Shown: positions 39,351-51,960 of the stretch, piece by piece
Position numbering within the stretch: the first letter of the stretch is position 1
Layout: each line of letters begins with the position of its first letter
Assembly (NCBI GenBank): GCA_029783825.1
Contig: JAREIK010002975.1
Coordinates: 51,417 to 115,416, forward strand
Direction of reading: 5' to 3'
Source of the DNA: Sapria himalayana
Lineage: Eukaryota; Streptophyta; Magnoliopsida; Malpighiales; Rafflesiaceae
DNA: 64,000 nt
Notes under the pieces: model-generated
The model's database searches: none
Told to the model about the DNA's origin: nothing
Seen by the model: only the letters and a program-made list of their open reading frames with translations
Translations under genes and position numbers: made by a program

Positions 39351-39996
39351 GCCCTTCTATCTAAGAATCTATATATCTATATGTCAAACTAACTAAGTAA
39401 CTAACTATATGTTTATCTATCTATCTATTTTATATCTTTCTATTTATCAATCAATTTATGATTCTGTGTATCTATCTATTTGTCTACTATATATCTGTCA
39501 ATCTATCTATCTATATATATTTCTCTCTCTATCTAATTTTTAGTATATCACTATATAAGTCAATGTGTCTATCTTTCTAACTATCGGTCAATCTCTATAT
39601 ATGTTTATATATCTATTTGTCTAACTATTTATATGTCTAACTTTAATCTATATATCAATAAATCAATTTATCTTTCTATATATATATTTGTCTATGTGTA
39701 TAACTTTCTATTTTACTATTTTTTATTTGTTTATGCATCTATTTGTCTATTAATAAATCTATAAATCTATGAATTTATCTATATGTTTATTTTTATATCT
39801 AACTATTTCACTAACTATCTAAAAAATCTATATGTTTAGCTATCTTTATATTATTTATCTATCTGTCTAACTATATAACTATCATATTAACCTATCAGTC
39901 TATTTGACTATCTATTTATATATCTATCTATATATTTCTCTATATATCTATCAACCTTTTTAATTTCCTATCTATCTATCAATCTATTTATTTATA

Positions 39997-40049
<53 letters not shown>

Positions 40050-41584
40050 CGATCTATCAATCTATGTATCTATTTATCTCTCTATCTATCTATCAATCTG
40101 TATGTCTATCTATCTATCTTTGTTTCTATATGTCTATATGTCTATTTGTTTATTTATATATTTATCAATCTATATATATATATATATGGCTATTTGTATG
40201 TGTATTTAATAGAGTTTCTGTCTATCTACTTATTTATCTATGTGTCTATCTATCAAACTATCTAACTGCCTATTAGTCTATTAGTCTAATTGTCTATCTA
40301 TCTATTTATCTATATATTTTTATCTTTATGTGTCTATGTGTCTATATATGTGTCTTTTTGTTTATTTATCTATCTATCTATCTTATATTTATTTATCTAT
40401 CTATTAATCTATCTATCTAAGTATCTATATATCTATTTGTGTCATTGTCAATCTATCTATGTTTCTATGTGTCAATCTAGCAATTTATTTTCTTATCTAT
40501 GTATGTATATATCTATATGTCTATCTGTGTGCCTTTCCGTCTCACTATCTTTTTGTATATCTATCTATCTAACTATCTATATATGTATTTGTCTTTCTAT
40601 CTATATGTCAATTTGTCTATCTATCTATATATCCATTTATTAATCTATTTTACTATCTATCTGCATATCTATCTTTCTATTTATATGTCTAACTACATAT
40701 CTAACAATCTATCTATATATATGTTTGTTATATGTCTATTTATCTATCTATCTATTTGTATATATGACTATGTATCAATCTATTGATTTATTAATCTTTC
40801 TCTCTATGTATCTATCTAAATAACTTTTTAACTATCTTTCTATTCATCAATCTATTAGTCTATCAGCCAATCAATCAATCAATCAATCTATATATTTATA
40901 TTTTTATTTATTTTTTATCTATTTATCTTACTATATATATGTATATCTATCTTTATGTTTATTAGTTTATCAATTTATAAGTCTATTTGCCTATTAATTT
41001 ATGTATCTATATTTTTATTTTTATATCTGTCTATCTATCTATATATTTATCTACCTATCTATCTAACTCTCTATCTGTTTATTTCTATGTTTATCTATCT
41101 ATTTCCATGTCTATCTATCTATATATCTATATTTCTAAATGTCTATTTGTCTATCTATCTATTTGTCTATTTGTCTATCTATCTATTTGTCTATTTTTCT
41201 ATCTAAATATCTATACATATGTCAATCTATCTTTCTATATTTCTCTCTATATCTATCTATCTTTAGTCTATTATTCTATCTGTCTAAGTATTGATCTATA
41301 TTATTGCCTATCTATCTATCTATTTGTTAATCTATCTATTTGTTTATCTGTATATCTATCTATTTATCTATCTTTATGTATATCTATCTATCCGTTTATC
41401 TATTTATTTTTCTATCAAAGTGTCTAATATCTATCTCTATTTCTATATATTTGTCTATTTGTCTATTTAACTTTTTGTCTATATATCTATCTGTATCTGA
41501 CAGTCTATCTATCTATATATCTATCACTCAATTTATCTATATATCTATATGTCTATCTATTTATCTATCTATTTTTCTATATAT

Positions 41585-43120
41585 TTATCTATCTAATTTA
41601 ATATTTGTATATATACTTTTTGTATTTTTATCTATCTTTCTATCTATCTATTTATCAATCTATCTATTTATCTATAAATCTATCTATTTATCTCTTTATC
41701 TATCTTTCTTATATTTATCTATCAATCTTTTTATCTATCGATCTATCTATTTGTCTAGTAGTTTATCTATCTATCCATTTATCTATATTTCTATATGTTT
41801 ATCAATCTATCTAACTTTTTGTTTATATACCTTTATGTCGATCTGTTTATCTTTTAGTCTATCTAATATTTAATTGTCTAATTGTGTTTTTGTCTATCTA
41901 TCTATAAGTCAATCTATATATCTGTGTATGTATATAACTATCTATCTATTCATCAAATCTAACTATCTGCTTATCTATATATTTTAATTTTTTATATTTA
42001 TCAATCTATCTAAATATTTTTCTATCTTTCTATATAACTAAATATATATCTGACTATCTATCTATTTATATCAATTTATCTATTATCATTCTTTTTGTAT
42101 ATCTATTTATATATGTATCTATCAAACTTTCTATCTGTATGTCTATTTGTTTATCTATCTATATGTCTATATGTCTATCTGTCTATATGTCTATCTATCT
42201 ATTAGCTTATCTACACATCTGTAGATCTTTCTATTTGTCTATCTAACTATAAGTATATCAATTTTCTAATAGTCTAACTATTTATTTATTCATAGGTCTA
42301 TCTATTGATCTGTATATCTATCTCTCTATCTATCTAATTGTCTTTCTGTATATGAATTTATCTATCTATTTATATGTCTATCTAACTAACTAACTAACTA
42401 ACTATCTATATACCTAATTATCTATCTCTTTATTTGTCTATCTAGATATCTATCTATCTATCTAATGATCTATCTAACAATCTATTTTTCTATCTATATG
42501 TCTATGTAATTATCTATATATCTGCTTATATATGTTTCTGGTTATCTATATATCTGACTATCTGTCTATCTATCTATAAATCAAGATGCCAATATGTCTA
42601 TCTGTTTATCTATCTATCTTTTTATCTTAATATATATGGATCTATCTATTATTATATCTGTATATCAGTCTATTTATCTATTTATCTATTAAATTTTCTA
42701 TCTATCTATATATCTGTCTATCTATCTATTTATCTATCTATTTATCTTTCTATTTATATTACTATTTATCTAACTATCTATTTATATATATTTGTATGTA
42801 TCTTTTTATCTATCTATTTACTTATCTATTTGTTTATATATTTATCTATCTATTTTACTATTTGTATATATGCTTTTTGTAATTCTATCTATATATTAAT
42901 CTATCTATCTATCAATCTATCTATCTTTCTATCTTTCTTTATATCTATCTATCTATCTGTCTATATATCTATTTGTCTAGTTATTTATCTATCAATCTAT
43001 TTATCTATATTTATATATGTTTATCTATCTATCTAACTTTTTTTTATATACCTATATGTCGATTTATTTATCTATTAGGCTATCTTCCTATTAACTGTCT
43101 AATTGTGTTTTTGTCTATCT
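41585..43120 (+). repeat. Higher-order duplication within GATA block 3
   Basis: Irregular strings recur in the same order about 1.2 kb apart: ttgtatatatactttttgta (about 41606) with ttgtatatatgctttttgta (about 42862); tttgtctagtagtttatctatc (41751) with tttgtctagttatttatctatc (42973); and ttatatacctttatgtcgatct (41823) with ttatatacctatatgtcgattt (43044), then aattgtctaattgtgtttttgtctatc (41872) with aactgtctaattgtgtttttgtctatc (43092). Spacings near 1.22-1.26 kb fit a higher-order unit with small indels. Confidence 0.7.
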
Positions 43121-43330
43121 ATAAGTTGATAGAAAAATTAACAGATTGATAGATATATTAAAAGATAGGTAGAAAGATAGATATACAGATAGATAGATAG
43201 GTTTATAAATAGATTAATAGATAGACAAATTGATAGACAAATTGATAGACAAATTTATAGTGATATTGATAGACAGATAAATAGACAAATAAATTGACAA
43301 ATAGTTAGATATAAATATTAACATATTATT
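43121..43330 (-). repeat. Inverted GATA stretch
   Basis: At about 43120 the strand polarity flips: gtctatctataagttgatagaaaa changes to gatagatagataggtttataaatagattaatagatagac and similar. The inverted stretch runs about 210 bases, then ends in non-satellite AT-rich DNA. It contains a threefold unit of gacaaattgata near 43225. Confidence 0.85.
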
Positions 43331-44369
43331 AGACAAAAATACTTTTTTAGTCAAATAAGTTTCATTAAATATAAAAAAAGGAAAATAAATATGTTATATA
43401 TAGTTATTTAAATAAAGTATTTTAAAAGTAAAATTTATTTTAATGAAATTTATTTTCCTAATAATATTTATTTAAATATTATTAGGGATTGATCTGAAGA
43501 TGATATCTTTTTAATTCAAATAAGTTAGAGGTAAGTGATAGGTTGGTTTGTAGAATATGAGTCTTTATAACCTGTCAAAATACTTTGACATCAATTATTG
43601 TTCTACTTTTTTTTAGAAGATATGAAGAATCTAGATGCATTGAGTTTGTAAAAATTATATAAAATTTTTTTCGTGATATCTAAAATGTCTCGTGATTTGC
43701 TGATCTTTACTGTGTTTAGTGTATATTAAAATCTATCATATTTATGATTGTGAATATTATTTTAGATAGGAAAATCAAATTACAATCAATATTATTGAAA
43801 ATTTGTTATGATAGAAAGTTTAAGATAATACATAGATGAGCCTTCAAAATCATATGGATACATTACAACAAAATACATATGATGATGTATATGATAAAAT
43901 TTAAAGTTATACAGATCATAACATTTAGATTGAAAAAGATCTTATAATGTTCATCATTTTATGACTTAAAGATTTGTAATATTTTATATGTTTTAGTTTT
44001 ATTTTGAAAGATAATGTTACCATATTTTATGTTAATAAGTATTAATTATAATTTTAAATTAAATTATTTTTTTAATATTTTTTTTAATTCATAATTTTAA
44101 ATTTTTTATATACTAGGTATGTATGTATATATTTTGTATTTACATTATGTATACATGTATCTACACAATAATTTCTGTCTATATACAATGTGTGTATGTA
44201 TATGTTCAATGTGAGTGTATACACACATTGTATGTACATTCTATATACATTATGTATATATTTTGTATATTGTAATACACAATAATTATATTATGTGTAT
44301 ATATAGATACACATAATAATTAACACATCTATGTTATGTATAATATATTGATATAATGCTGCCATCATG

Positions 44370-44600
44370 CTCAGCACTTGCTGCCTGCACCCACTATCCA
44401 GGGGACATGGCCCATAGGAGTCTAGGGCCCTGAGCCTGGGCCCTTGTGAAGTGGACTAGGTGCCATGGACAGGCCCTGACGAGGGCATGCATGGCTTTCC
44501 TAGTTCAGACCCATGCTATGCTAGCTACGGCATGTGCTAGGCCAGGCAATAGCCATTCTCATCACAATTGTTGGCAAAGATTTTAATGAGAACTATCTGG
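44370..44600. repeat. GC-rich block of module M1, copy B
   Basis: Reverse-complement homologue of 24490-24720, with ggccctgagcctgggccc, gacgagggcatgcatggc and gccaggcaatagccattctcatcacaattgttggcaaa. It is the only strongly GC-rich sequence for several kilobases around. Confidence 0.7.
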
Positions 44601-44778
44601 ACTATCTTAATTTCTTTTTTATATGAAGTTTGAGGTGATTAATATATATAATATTCATTATATTTATTGCACAATTTTAATTTATGTATTTCTTTTCGCT
44701 TCTATATATTCAATGTAGTGTAGTGCTTATATTAATGGCATGATCCAATAGTTTTACTTTTGTTCTTTAAAAAAAACA

Positions 44779-45148
44779 TCAAGTGTCGTGGGGTAGTTTC
44801 GAACATGTTAGCTGAAATGATGGTGGTGGTGGCGGCATTATCACTTTTATTTCCCTCGTTTTCATATCATGTTCAATAAAATAAATACATGCGTTTGGGT
44901 GCTTCATTCCTAATGCAACCAAACCTATAAAAGAGACCAAGTACAAAGCCACACAGAAGAAGAAATACATGATGAAAATTTATCTTCGAGAGCATTTTAG
45001 ATTTATAAGATAGAAAGCATGTTGTGATTGAATTAGCATCAAGGACATTGGAGATTGTATTATTTTGTTCTGGCATGTGTTGTTTTTTTGTTTTTTTTTG
45101 GAAGATAAAAATTATATTTTTCTGGCCATGTATTGTTCTGATTTTCAC
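44779..45148 (-). other. Conserved short open frame of module M1, copy B
   Basis: A 91-codon frame (45148 down to 44873) starts MKIRTIHGQKNIIFIFQKKT, contains SITTCFLSYKSKMLSKINFH, a hydrophobic segment VFLLLCGFVLGLF (about residues 60-72) and ends RFGCIRNEAPKRMYLFY. A second frame (44970 to 44779) overlaps it, starting MYFFFCVALYLVSFIGLVAL. Both frames are open in segment C too. By eye about 10% of bases differ between B and C, and roughly two thirds of the changes alter the protein, which does not suggest selection. Not a recognised family, and coding status is doubtful. Confidence 0.3.
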
Positions 45149-46069
45149 TGGGTGACTTTTTTTATTTTCTATTTTTCAATTAGTTTTCGTAAAGTCTGAA
45201 GCCTATGCAATTTGTTAATCATACTAGGGTTCTACTTACCATGCAGTGTTGGATGTTCTGGGAGTGCAATACTGGGCCTCATGTGCTATCTCTTGTGGTG
45301 TGCTGATCTTTATTTTTAGTCATGTGGTGCATGACATGCACTCTATATGTACAAATACCGAGTTTATAAGTATGAATGTACTTGGTATATACATAGTATA
45401 TTCTGAGTATATACGTAGGTATATAATGAGTATGTACATAAGTTGGTGGATATATTTATTTGTAGACATGTATATATTGTCATACATACATGCCCATTCA
45501 CATACACACACACGCATGCACGCACGCATGCATTTGAATATATAATTGCTTGGGCTGGTCTGGTCATCATCATGCATTACTTACCGATGTAGGTCATAAA
45601 AGTCATGAATATTAGACCTTTCCCAAACCACAACATGAAGATATTTCCCATCTAGGCCAGCCAGGCAGCCTTAGGTTGGTCTTAAATATTTTAGTAATTG
45701 TGTATATATGTAATTATCACATGGTACAAAGCGTATGTATGAGGAAATAAGTTTTCTTGCTGTAGGCAATGCAATGATTGGTTATAATTGTACTATGTCA
45801 TAGGATAATGATAATGATGCTCATGATGTAGTCTCTTGTAATTTTATTACATCTCACAAAACTATATTCAATTGGAAGGAAAAATGTATCATTACCTGAT
45901 TTTAATAGGCCACGAGTGCCAAGAGTAATATCATGTCTTGTTTAGGGAGAAGTAGCTCGATGCCACATCAAAAACTCGGTCAATCTCAAAATGAGGGTTG
46001 CTAGGAGAATTCATCAGTCAAGCATCATCGCCATTCCCACTTTTATTATCAGTGGTAGCTATTGGCAGC

Positions 46070-46390
46070 TATAAGCAGCAGCTAGTGGCAGCAGCTACTG
46101 TGGTAGCGATAGTAGCAACTACGACAGTAGTAACAAAAGTAGTAGCAGTGGTAGAAGTGGTAGCAGTGGCAGCAGTGGTAGCAGTGGTAGCAGCGGCAGC
46201 AGCAGCAGCAACACCAATAGCAGGAGCAACAATAGTGGTGCTGACAGGAGTAGTAGTAGTAGCAGCTATAGTATGGGCATTGGAACTAACAATTGCAGCA
46301 ATGGCAGCAGCAATAGGGGCAGCGGTAGTAGCAGCAGCAGCAGTAGTAGTCGAAACTGCGGTGGCGACAGCAACAGTAGTAGCAAATGCT
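46070..46390. repeat. Trinucleotide array (GCA/GTA/GTG types), copy B
   Basis: Imperfect trinucleotides such as gtagcagtggtagcagcggc run for about 320 bases. They give Ala/Val-rich (plus) and Ala/Thr-rich (minus) open frames. It is the counterpart of 22780-23040. The flanking sequence ttcccacttttattatcagtgg is shared on the edge, so the array sits at a fixed place in M1 but has a different length in each copy. Confidence 0.75.
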
Positions 46391-46419
46391 ATATATACAT
46401 ACGTATATACACACATATT

Positions 46420-46575
46420 ACTATAGTATTTGTACATATAATGCTACAGCATTATATGTACATATATATTGAGTATATATGTACTCAGTATATATGTACA
46501 TATAATACTACAGTAATATATGATAATATACTCTACAGTATATGTGAAGATATATACTATAGTATTATATATTTA
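46420..46575. repeat. Palindromic GTAC/CTACAG array, copy B
   Basis: Units tactatagtatttgtacatataatgctacag, tatatgtacatatatattgagtatatatgtac and similar run next to the trinucleotide array. The same relation holds in copy A (22660-22775). Confidence 0.75.
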
Positions 46576-47399
46576 TCAAAACATAACTTTTTTTATTTCT
46601 TTTTTTTTATTTTTTTCACTTATTTAAATTTCGTACTGATATGGTAACTCATTGTTTTTTTTATGAAGTTTGTATAAGTGAGGGATTATTTTTACTAGAC
46701 ATGATGCACAGTGACTCGGACAGCTTTGTAGCAGCTGAAAGATGGTTATCGGAGGAGCTGAGGATGAGAAAACAACGTCAAAGCACAGATTGATTATACT
46801 TTATGCACTATCGGTAAATACATTGATGAATAATATGTAATAAAATTTGTTTATGTAATTGTTTTAAATATGTAAGACAAGGATCGCTTAGATTATAGTT
46901 ATTCAAAATTATTATTATAATAATTTATTCATCATTTTGTGTTGCACATTAACATGGTGGAGTGCTAATTTTTTCTATGTTCAAGATTCCTATTTATTTG
47001 TTCATGGTTACTGCTACAAATGATCAGTCTCCATTTCCTCTGCTAGTTCTTTTGTTAGCTTGTCAACTAAGTCATGATGGTATAGAGGAACCCGCATATA
47101 ACCCTTAGGACTGATAGAGAGTTCTGGTTACGGGAAGGCAATATGTGAACTTTGATGCCCCAAGCCTAGCTCATGGCTTGTCTTCCAAGTTAATCTCTAC
47201 TATTTTTTAGAGATATTTTCCAACATTTAAATAATCTTCGTATTTCTTATCTATGTTGATAGCGAAATTATGTTGCAGGTTTGTGAATTATAAATGGGAT
47301 AATACTAATTTGTTGTAGTTTTATGTCATTTGAGGCTATGTGATTATATATACATACATATAATATTGTAGTATATACGTACATATATCCTGTAGTAAA

Positions 47400-48660
47400 T
47401 AGGAAACTTTTAAAAAATATAATTAATATAAAATTTGAAAATTTTGAAATATAAAAAAAATATAAATTTTTTCATTAAAGTTAAAAAAAAATAAATTAAT
47501 ATTTAAAAACAAATACATATATATTTCCCCCTACTAAAATATATAAGAATTAAATAATTAAGTAATATTTTTTCTATTAACTTTTAACATTTGGTCCTTA
47601 TTAAAATAATTAATATAACTTTTTTAAATTATCTTATCACTTTAAGTAATTTTTTGAATTTTAAAAAGTATAAATGATATCAAATAATATGAAATTTTAT
47701 GCCTTTAAAATTATTGCATATTATCTTCATAAAAATTAATATGATGAATTCTTAAAAATTTATAACTATAAAATATAATTATTTATATATATTTTAACAT
47801 TAAGAGTATTTTATAACTCTTAGGAGTGTGGATAGAAGACAAATCATCTTTTTATGTTTGCCTTATTATATCAAGTTTGTTAATTTATAGCTATTTGATA
47901 TTTTTTTATAAGGCTAAAGATATATATTTTTTAAATTGTTTATATATTTATGTTTTAATTAATATTATAATAAAAAATTGTAAGGTGTATATTTTTTATT
48001 TGTACCTTACTACATGCACATTAATTTAGTTGAAAAATTTTGATAATAAAGAAAATAATTTAGTCTTTTTGTATTATATATATATATATATATATTATAT
48101 TATTTATTTAATGTTTTTATAATTAATAATATAAAATTTTAGAAATATATAGAATTTGTTATTTAATGTTTATTTTGGCGAGACTATGTCCTCCATCCTT
48201 CTCCTAACATTTTCGAAGAATAAGTGACACAAATACTCAAGAGTCCTCCAATCTTCTCTCGACACTGACACAACATAAACATATTCGAATTAAGCAATAA
48301 TTTATTATTGATTTGAGGTACATTTTCTACCCTAATTCTTCATAGATTATCTTAATGCGTATTGATTCTGTTAATTTTTTTTTCTAAAATTCTTCTTTAA
48401 TCATATACATTAATTTAATACTACTTATTGTGATACATACCTAATGCATTTTTGTTGGGTTGAGCAGTAGGTATGCTAATATAAACTTAATTTAATTATA
48501 CTTTTTTTTAATACATATACTATTAATTTAATTATATTTTTTTAAAATACTTGTTCTATTAATTTAATTATAATTGGATTGCTTATATAAACTTAATCAT
48601 ATATAACATAAATTGGGTGTTTTGTGTTGGGCATTGTGTATATACCACATAAATATAAAG
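47400..48660 (+). repeat. Module M2, copy B
   Basis: The sequence aggaaacttttaaaaaatataattaat, then ttaacattaagagtattttataactcttaggag, then the leader-like block at 48170-48330 (cttctctcgacactgacacaacataaac, ctaccctaattcttcat) and gcagtaggtatgctaatataaacttaattt. It aligns with 7380-9100 and with the reverse complement of 20450-21890. No gene was recognised. Confidence 0.7.
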
Positions 48661-48725
48661 TGTATTTTATTATATTTATAACTATAAAAATAGTTTACAT
48701 AAACATTACTATATATAAATATAAT

Positions 48726-48728
<3 letters not shown>

Positions 48729-48772
<44 letters not shown>
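48729..48772. repeat. (AT)n microsatellite
   Basis: A pure AT dinucleotide run of about 44 bases following module M2. The homologous position in E1 (about 20480) has shorter AT/TTTA runs. Confidence 0.9.
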
Positions 48773-48774
<2 letters not shown>

Positions 48775-49249
48775 TAATTTTATATATGATACATTCAATA
48801 TACATGTTGTGTATTTTAGATATAATTAGTATTATATATATAACATTATATACATATTTTACACAAATAAAGATATATTGACTTTATGATAGGATTTTAA
48901 TAATGTATATTTGAAATTTGTAAGTCATCATTATGAAATACACGTCTAATAAATTTGCATTATGAAAATATCTATTATTCCATAATGCCTTGCCTACCCA
49001 ATAAGTATAATTAAATTAATATTTGTAAACTATTTTTTATACATGACTTTATGTATTGGAAAAACCACACACTTATAAAAATACAATAGTGTATTTAATA
49101 TCTATAAATTTAAAGTAAAGTCACATTAATATATGTTAATGTCAAATTAATATCTGTAAATATATATTGATCGGTTTTTAATTAGTTCAAATAAAAATGT
49201 AATAGGCTTTATATATACTGATACTAATTTACAAGACATTTAAATACAT

Positions 49250-50400
49250 GTATATATTTGACAATATTTTAATTGCTATGTTTAATTAAATGTCGCATAG
49301 GCTCCCTTATAAATACCCTAGCATTGACTATCAATATGATTAATAATGGATTAAAATATTCAAGATATCTAGCTCATCTGACATACATTATTTCTTACAT
49401 GAATTTATGCCGATGACTTTTTGATGGTTTGAGAAGTTCCACCTATATGGATGAGTAGCTCTCACATATTTTATCACCTCTATAGCCATTAACTCATAAA
49501 TGGTATACCCATGGACTTGATATTGTTTACTTATTGTAAGCTAACCATAGAATTATTTACTTGAGTAAACACTAGAAACTATTTACTTATTGCAAGCTTA
49601 TATCATAAAGAAACTTTCATAATTAATCCAAATAATCAATATCTATGAAATGATAATCCATATTCGTTGAGTTAACTTTATTACTTGATAAACTCATATA
49701 CTTGTGATACATTTTACCATGCTATAAAATAACTAACACTTCCATTGATTTTTGTAGTGTATTGTCTATCTATAATTTCAATACTTAATGGTCTTTGAGC
49801 TATTATAATTACAATGATTATTAGATTTGGACCTCTTGTTTTTTATTTGCTTTGACATTTTCTCTTGGCTGAATTTCTTTCAGTTAACTTTGTATATAAT
49901 TTTAAAAAGGTTGATGTTTCACTTGTCTATCACTGTTGAATCTCCTTGCTGAGAATTAGATCTTGAACATCATCAAATTTCAATTTATTAGTTCATGATG
50001 AACTATGAGCAACTATAATTGTAATATGATATTTTTTGATAGAGAACACAGAAGTATCAATGCACATACTTCATCATTGACTTCAATTCCAAACAAACTT
50101 AATTGGGTTGTGATAGTGTTGACTTTATTGAGTTGTTGGGTCACTGGTGTGCTTTATGTCAACTTCAGATTGAAAAAACATCTCTTCATGTGCACTTTTT
50201 TAGCATCAATTAGTTTTTCATATATACTATTTATGCAAAACACTGTATATGAGAATTTAGAACACCTCTTTTAACATGCTAATATTGTCTACAAATTTTT
50301 TATTATTTATTCAATTCATTATTATCATCAATAGTAACTTCGCCCAATGGTGCATCATAATGCACAACCTAAACCTACAATACCAATTGTTGATAATAAC
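49250..50400 (-). pseudogene. Ty1/copia gag remnant, antisense
   Basis: On the minus strand, 50190 downward reads HMKRCFFNLKLT, then QQLNKVNTITTQLSLFGIEV, NDEVCALILLCSLS and, after frame changes, LMMFKI or DDVQDLILS. This matches the copia gag region (typical LNxFNTIxNQLSSVGIxxDDEVRALILLxSLP, then LKFDDVxxLILSEE). A later piece, KRSKSNNHCNY, could be a decayed CCHC zinc knuckle. At the upstream side, caacaattggtattgtagg (reverse complement near 50375-50393) resembles an LTR end and a tRNA-Met primer-binding site (TGGTATCAGAGC). There are multiple stops. The plus-strand open frame at 50005-50274 is its antisense shadow. Sequence below about 49700 is only weakly assignable. Confidence 0.7.
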
Positions 50401-50489
50401 TTGATTTCCTATTTGATCTGATCTTTTGTATGCTCAACTTGTTCGTTTTCTATTTTGTGTCTTTTTTCCATTGTATCCCATAGGTATGA

Positions 50490-51480
50490 GAAGATATAAC
50501 TATAAATAATTGTCATTGACTATATGTATAACTATAAAATATTATACATTATTATATTTAAAAATATAATTAACAACATATATTTAATATACATTTTTAT
50601 ATATTAGTATATAAAAGTGTATTTTACCATATATATACCTATAGATAACTATATGTATACATATAGAAAATTACATAAAAAAGTATATCTACCTACATGT
50701 ATAAATATAAGTATAACTATATGTGTAACTATATGTATAACCACATTTACCTATATTTATAATTTCATGTATAATAACATAAAACATTATGTTTAACTAT
50801 ATGTGTATAACTATATACCAATATCTGTATAACTATATATAAATATTTGTATAACTAAATAACACTTTATATAATTAAATATAAGTATATTTGTAACTAT
50901 ATATACATATATGTAAATCTATATATTTATTTATAACTTTATATAATTATGTATACTTATTTGTATGAATATATCTATATATAACTCTATGTTTAACTAT
51001 ATAAAAATATTTATATCTATATATACTATATGTATAATAACATATAACTATAAATAATTGTATCTTATTATATGTATAACTATAAAAGCTTTATATATAA
51101 TTTTATTTAAATATATAATTTACAATATATATTTAATATACATTTGTATATATTAGTATATTAAAATGTATTTTACTATATCTATACCTATGCGTATCTA
51201 TATGTATAAATATTTAAAATTATATGAATAAATATATATACCTACTTGTATAAATATAAGTATAGCTATATGTGTAACTATATGTATAACCACATGTAAC
51301 TATATTTATAATTACATGTATAACAACATACAACATTATGTTCAATTATATGTGTTTAACTATATATAAATATTTGTAAAACCAATTAAAACTAAATATA
51401 ATTATATTTTTAACTATTTATACATATATATATATTTATATATTTGTTTATAATTTTGTATACATTTATGTATAACTACT
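50490..51480 (+). repeat. TATAACTATA-type degenerate array (segment B)
   Basis: Units tataactatatgtgtaactatatg and similar. An internal longer repeat is visible: ataaccacat(t/g)ta.ctatatttataatt.catgtataa.aacata occurs near 50738 and 51289, so the array has a period of roughly 550 bases above the short unit. Confidence 0.8.
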
Positions 51481-51484
51481 TATT

Positions 51485-51960
51485 ATTACATGGAGCTATG
51501 GATCAATCCAAAATAGTATCATAAATCAGGTATGATTTGGATGACAGTTATCATGTGTTACTTTTTTTTCCTAATAAAACTAATTAATGCTGATAAAATA
51601 TTCATAAAATTTGAAACTTGTAATCATATCACAATGTTCCTATAATAATGAGAATAATATAAGCTCCAATTTATTTAATAATTTACACCCTTAGTTCATT
51701 GGGTACACTCGGGGAAAGTTACATGAGTTGGTAACGAAATCATACAAATCTCATGAGTTTGTGCTGCTTAAAATGAGGTATTGGAGCTATGGATCAATGC
51801 AAACCAGCGTAAAAAATCAGGTATGATTTGGATGATATCCATCACATACTGCCTTCTTTTTTCTTATTAAACTAATGAATGCTGAAAATATATTCATAAA
51901 ATTTGAAACTTGTTATCATATTAGGTTTTCTATTATGTTTCTTTCATGGCTAAATTATGA
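51485..51960 (+). pseudogene. Unidentified exon-like unit, tandem copies (segment B)
   Basis: This is the plus-strand counterpart of 25770-26255. The string ggagctatggatcaatccaaa...aaatcaggtatgatttgg occurs at about 51492 and 51784, 292 bases apart. Between them GYTRGKLHELVTKSYKSHEF is readable before a stop. The donor-like aaatcag|gtatgat is intact in both units. The protein is unknown. Confidence 0.45.

Larger units (their letters stand above)
31676..43120 (+). repeat. Degenerate TCTA/TATC (GATA) satellite, block 3
   Basis: This is the longest block, about 11.4 kb, with the same polarity as blocks 1 and 2. Internal variants include (GT)n at 32995-33008 and 37643-37652, (AT)n at 34467-34482, 35707-35730, 38156-38175, 38200-38222 and 40006-40044, a TCAA run at 40869-40886, and a TCTATGTG domain at 36180-36310. 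All open frames are Ser-Ile-Tyr-Leu-type repeat translations. Confidence 0.95.
43480..47340 (+). repeat. Module M1, copy B (with upstream M0 part)
   Basis: This is the most complete M1 copy. The upstream part (gatatctttttaattcaaataagttagaggtaagtgatagg, 43500) is shared with 53030 and 60455. It continues with ctcatcat/GC-rich block, conserved short frame (minus), (CA)n at 45500-45512, GTAC-type stretches at 45350-45440, a trinucleotide array, the palindromic array at 46420-46575, and ggactgatagagagttctggttacggg (47109), which matches the reverse complement at 22131. No transposase or other domain was recognised. Confidence 0.75.

Noticed and set aside
50005..50274. 89-codon plus-strand open frame
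   Set aside because: Antisense to a recognisable copia gag remnant on the minus strand.
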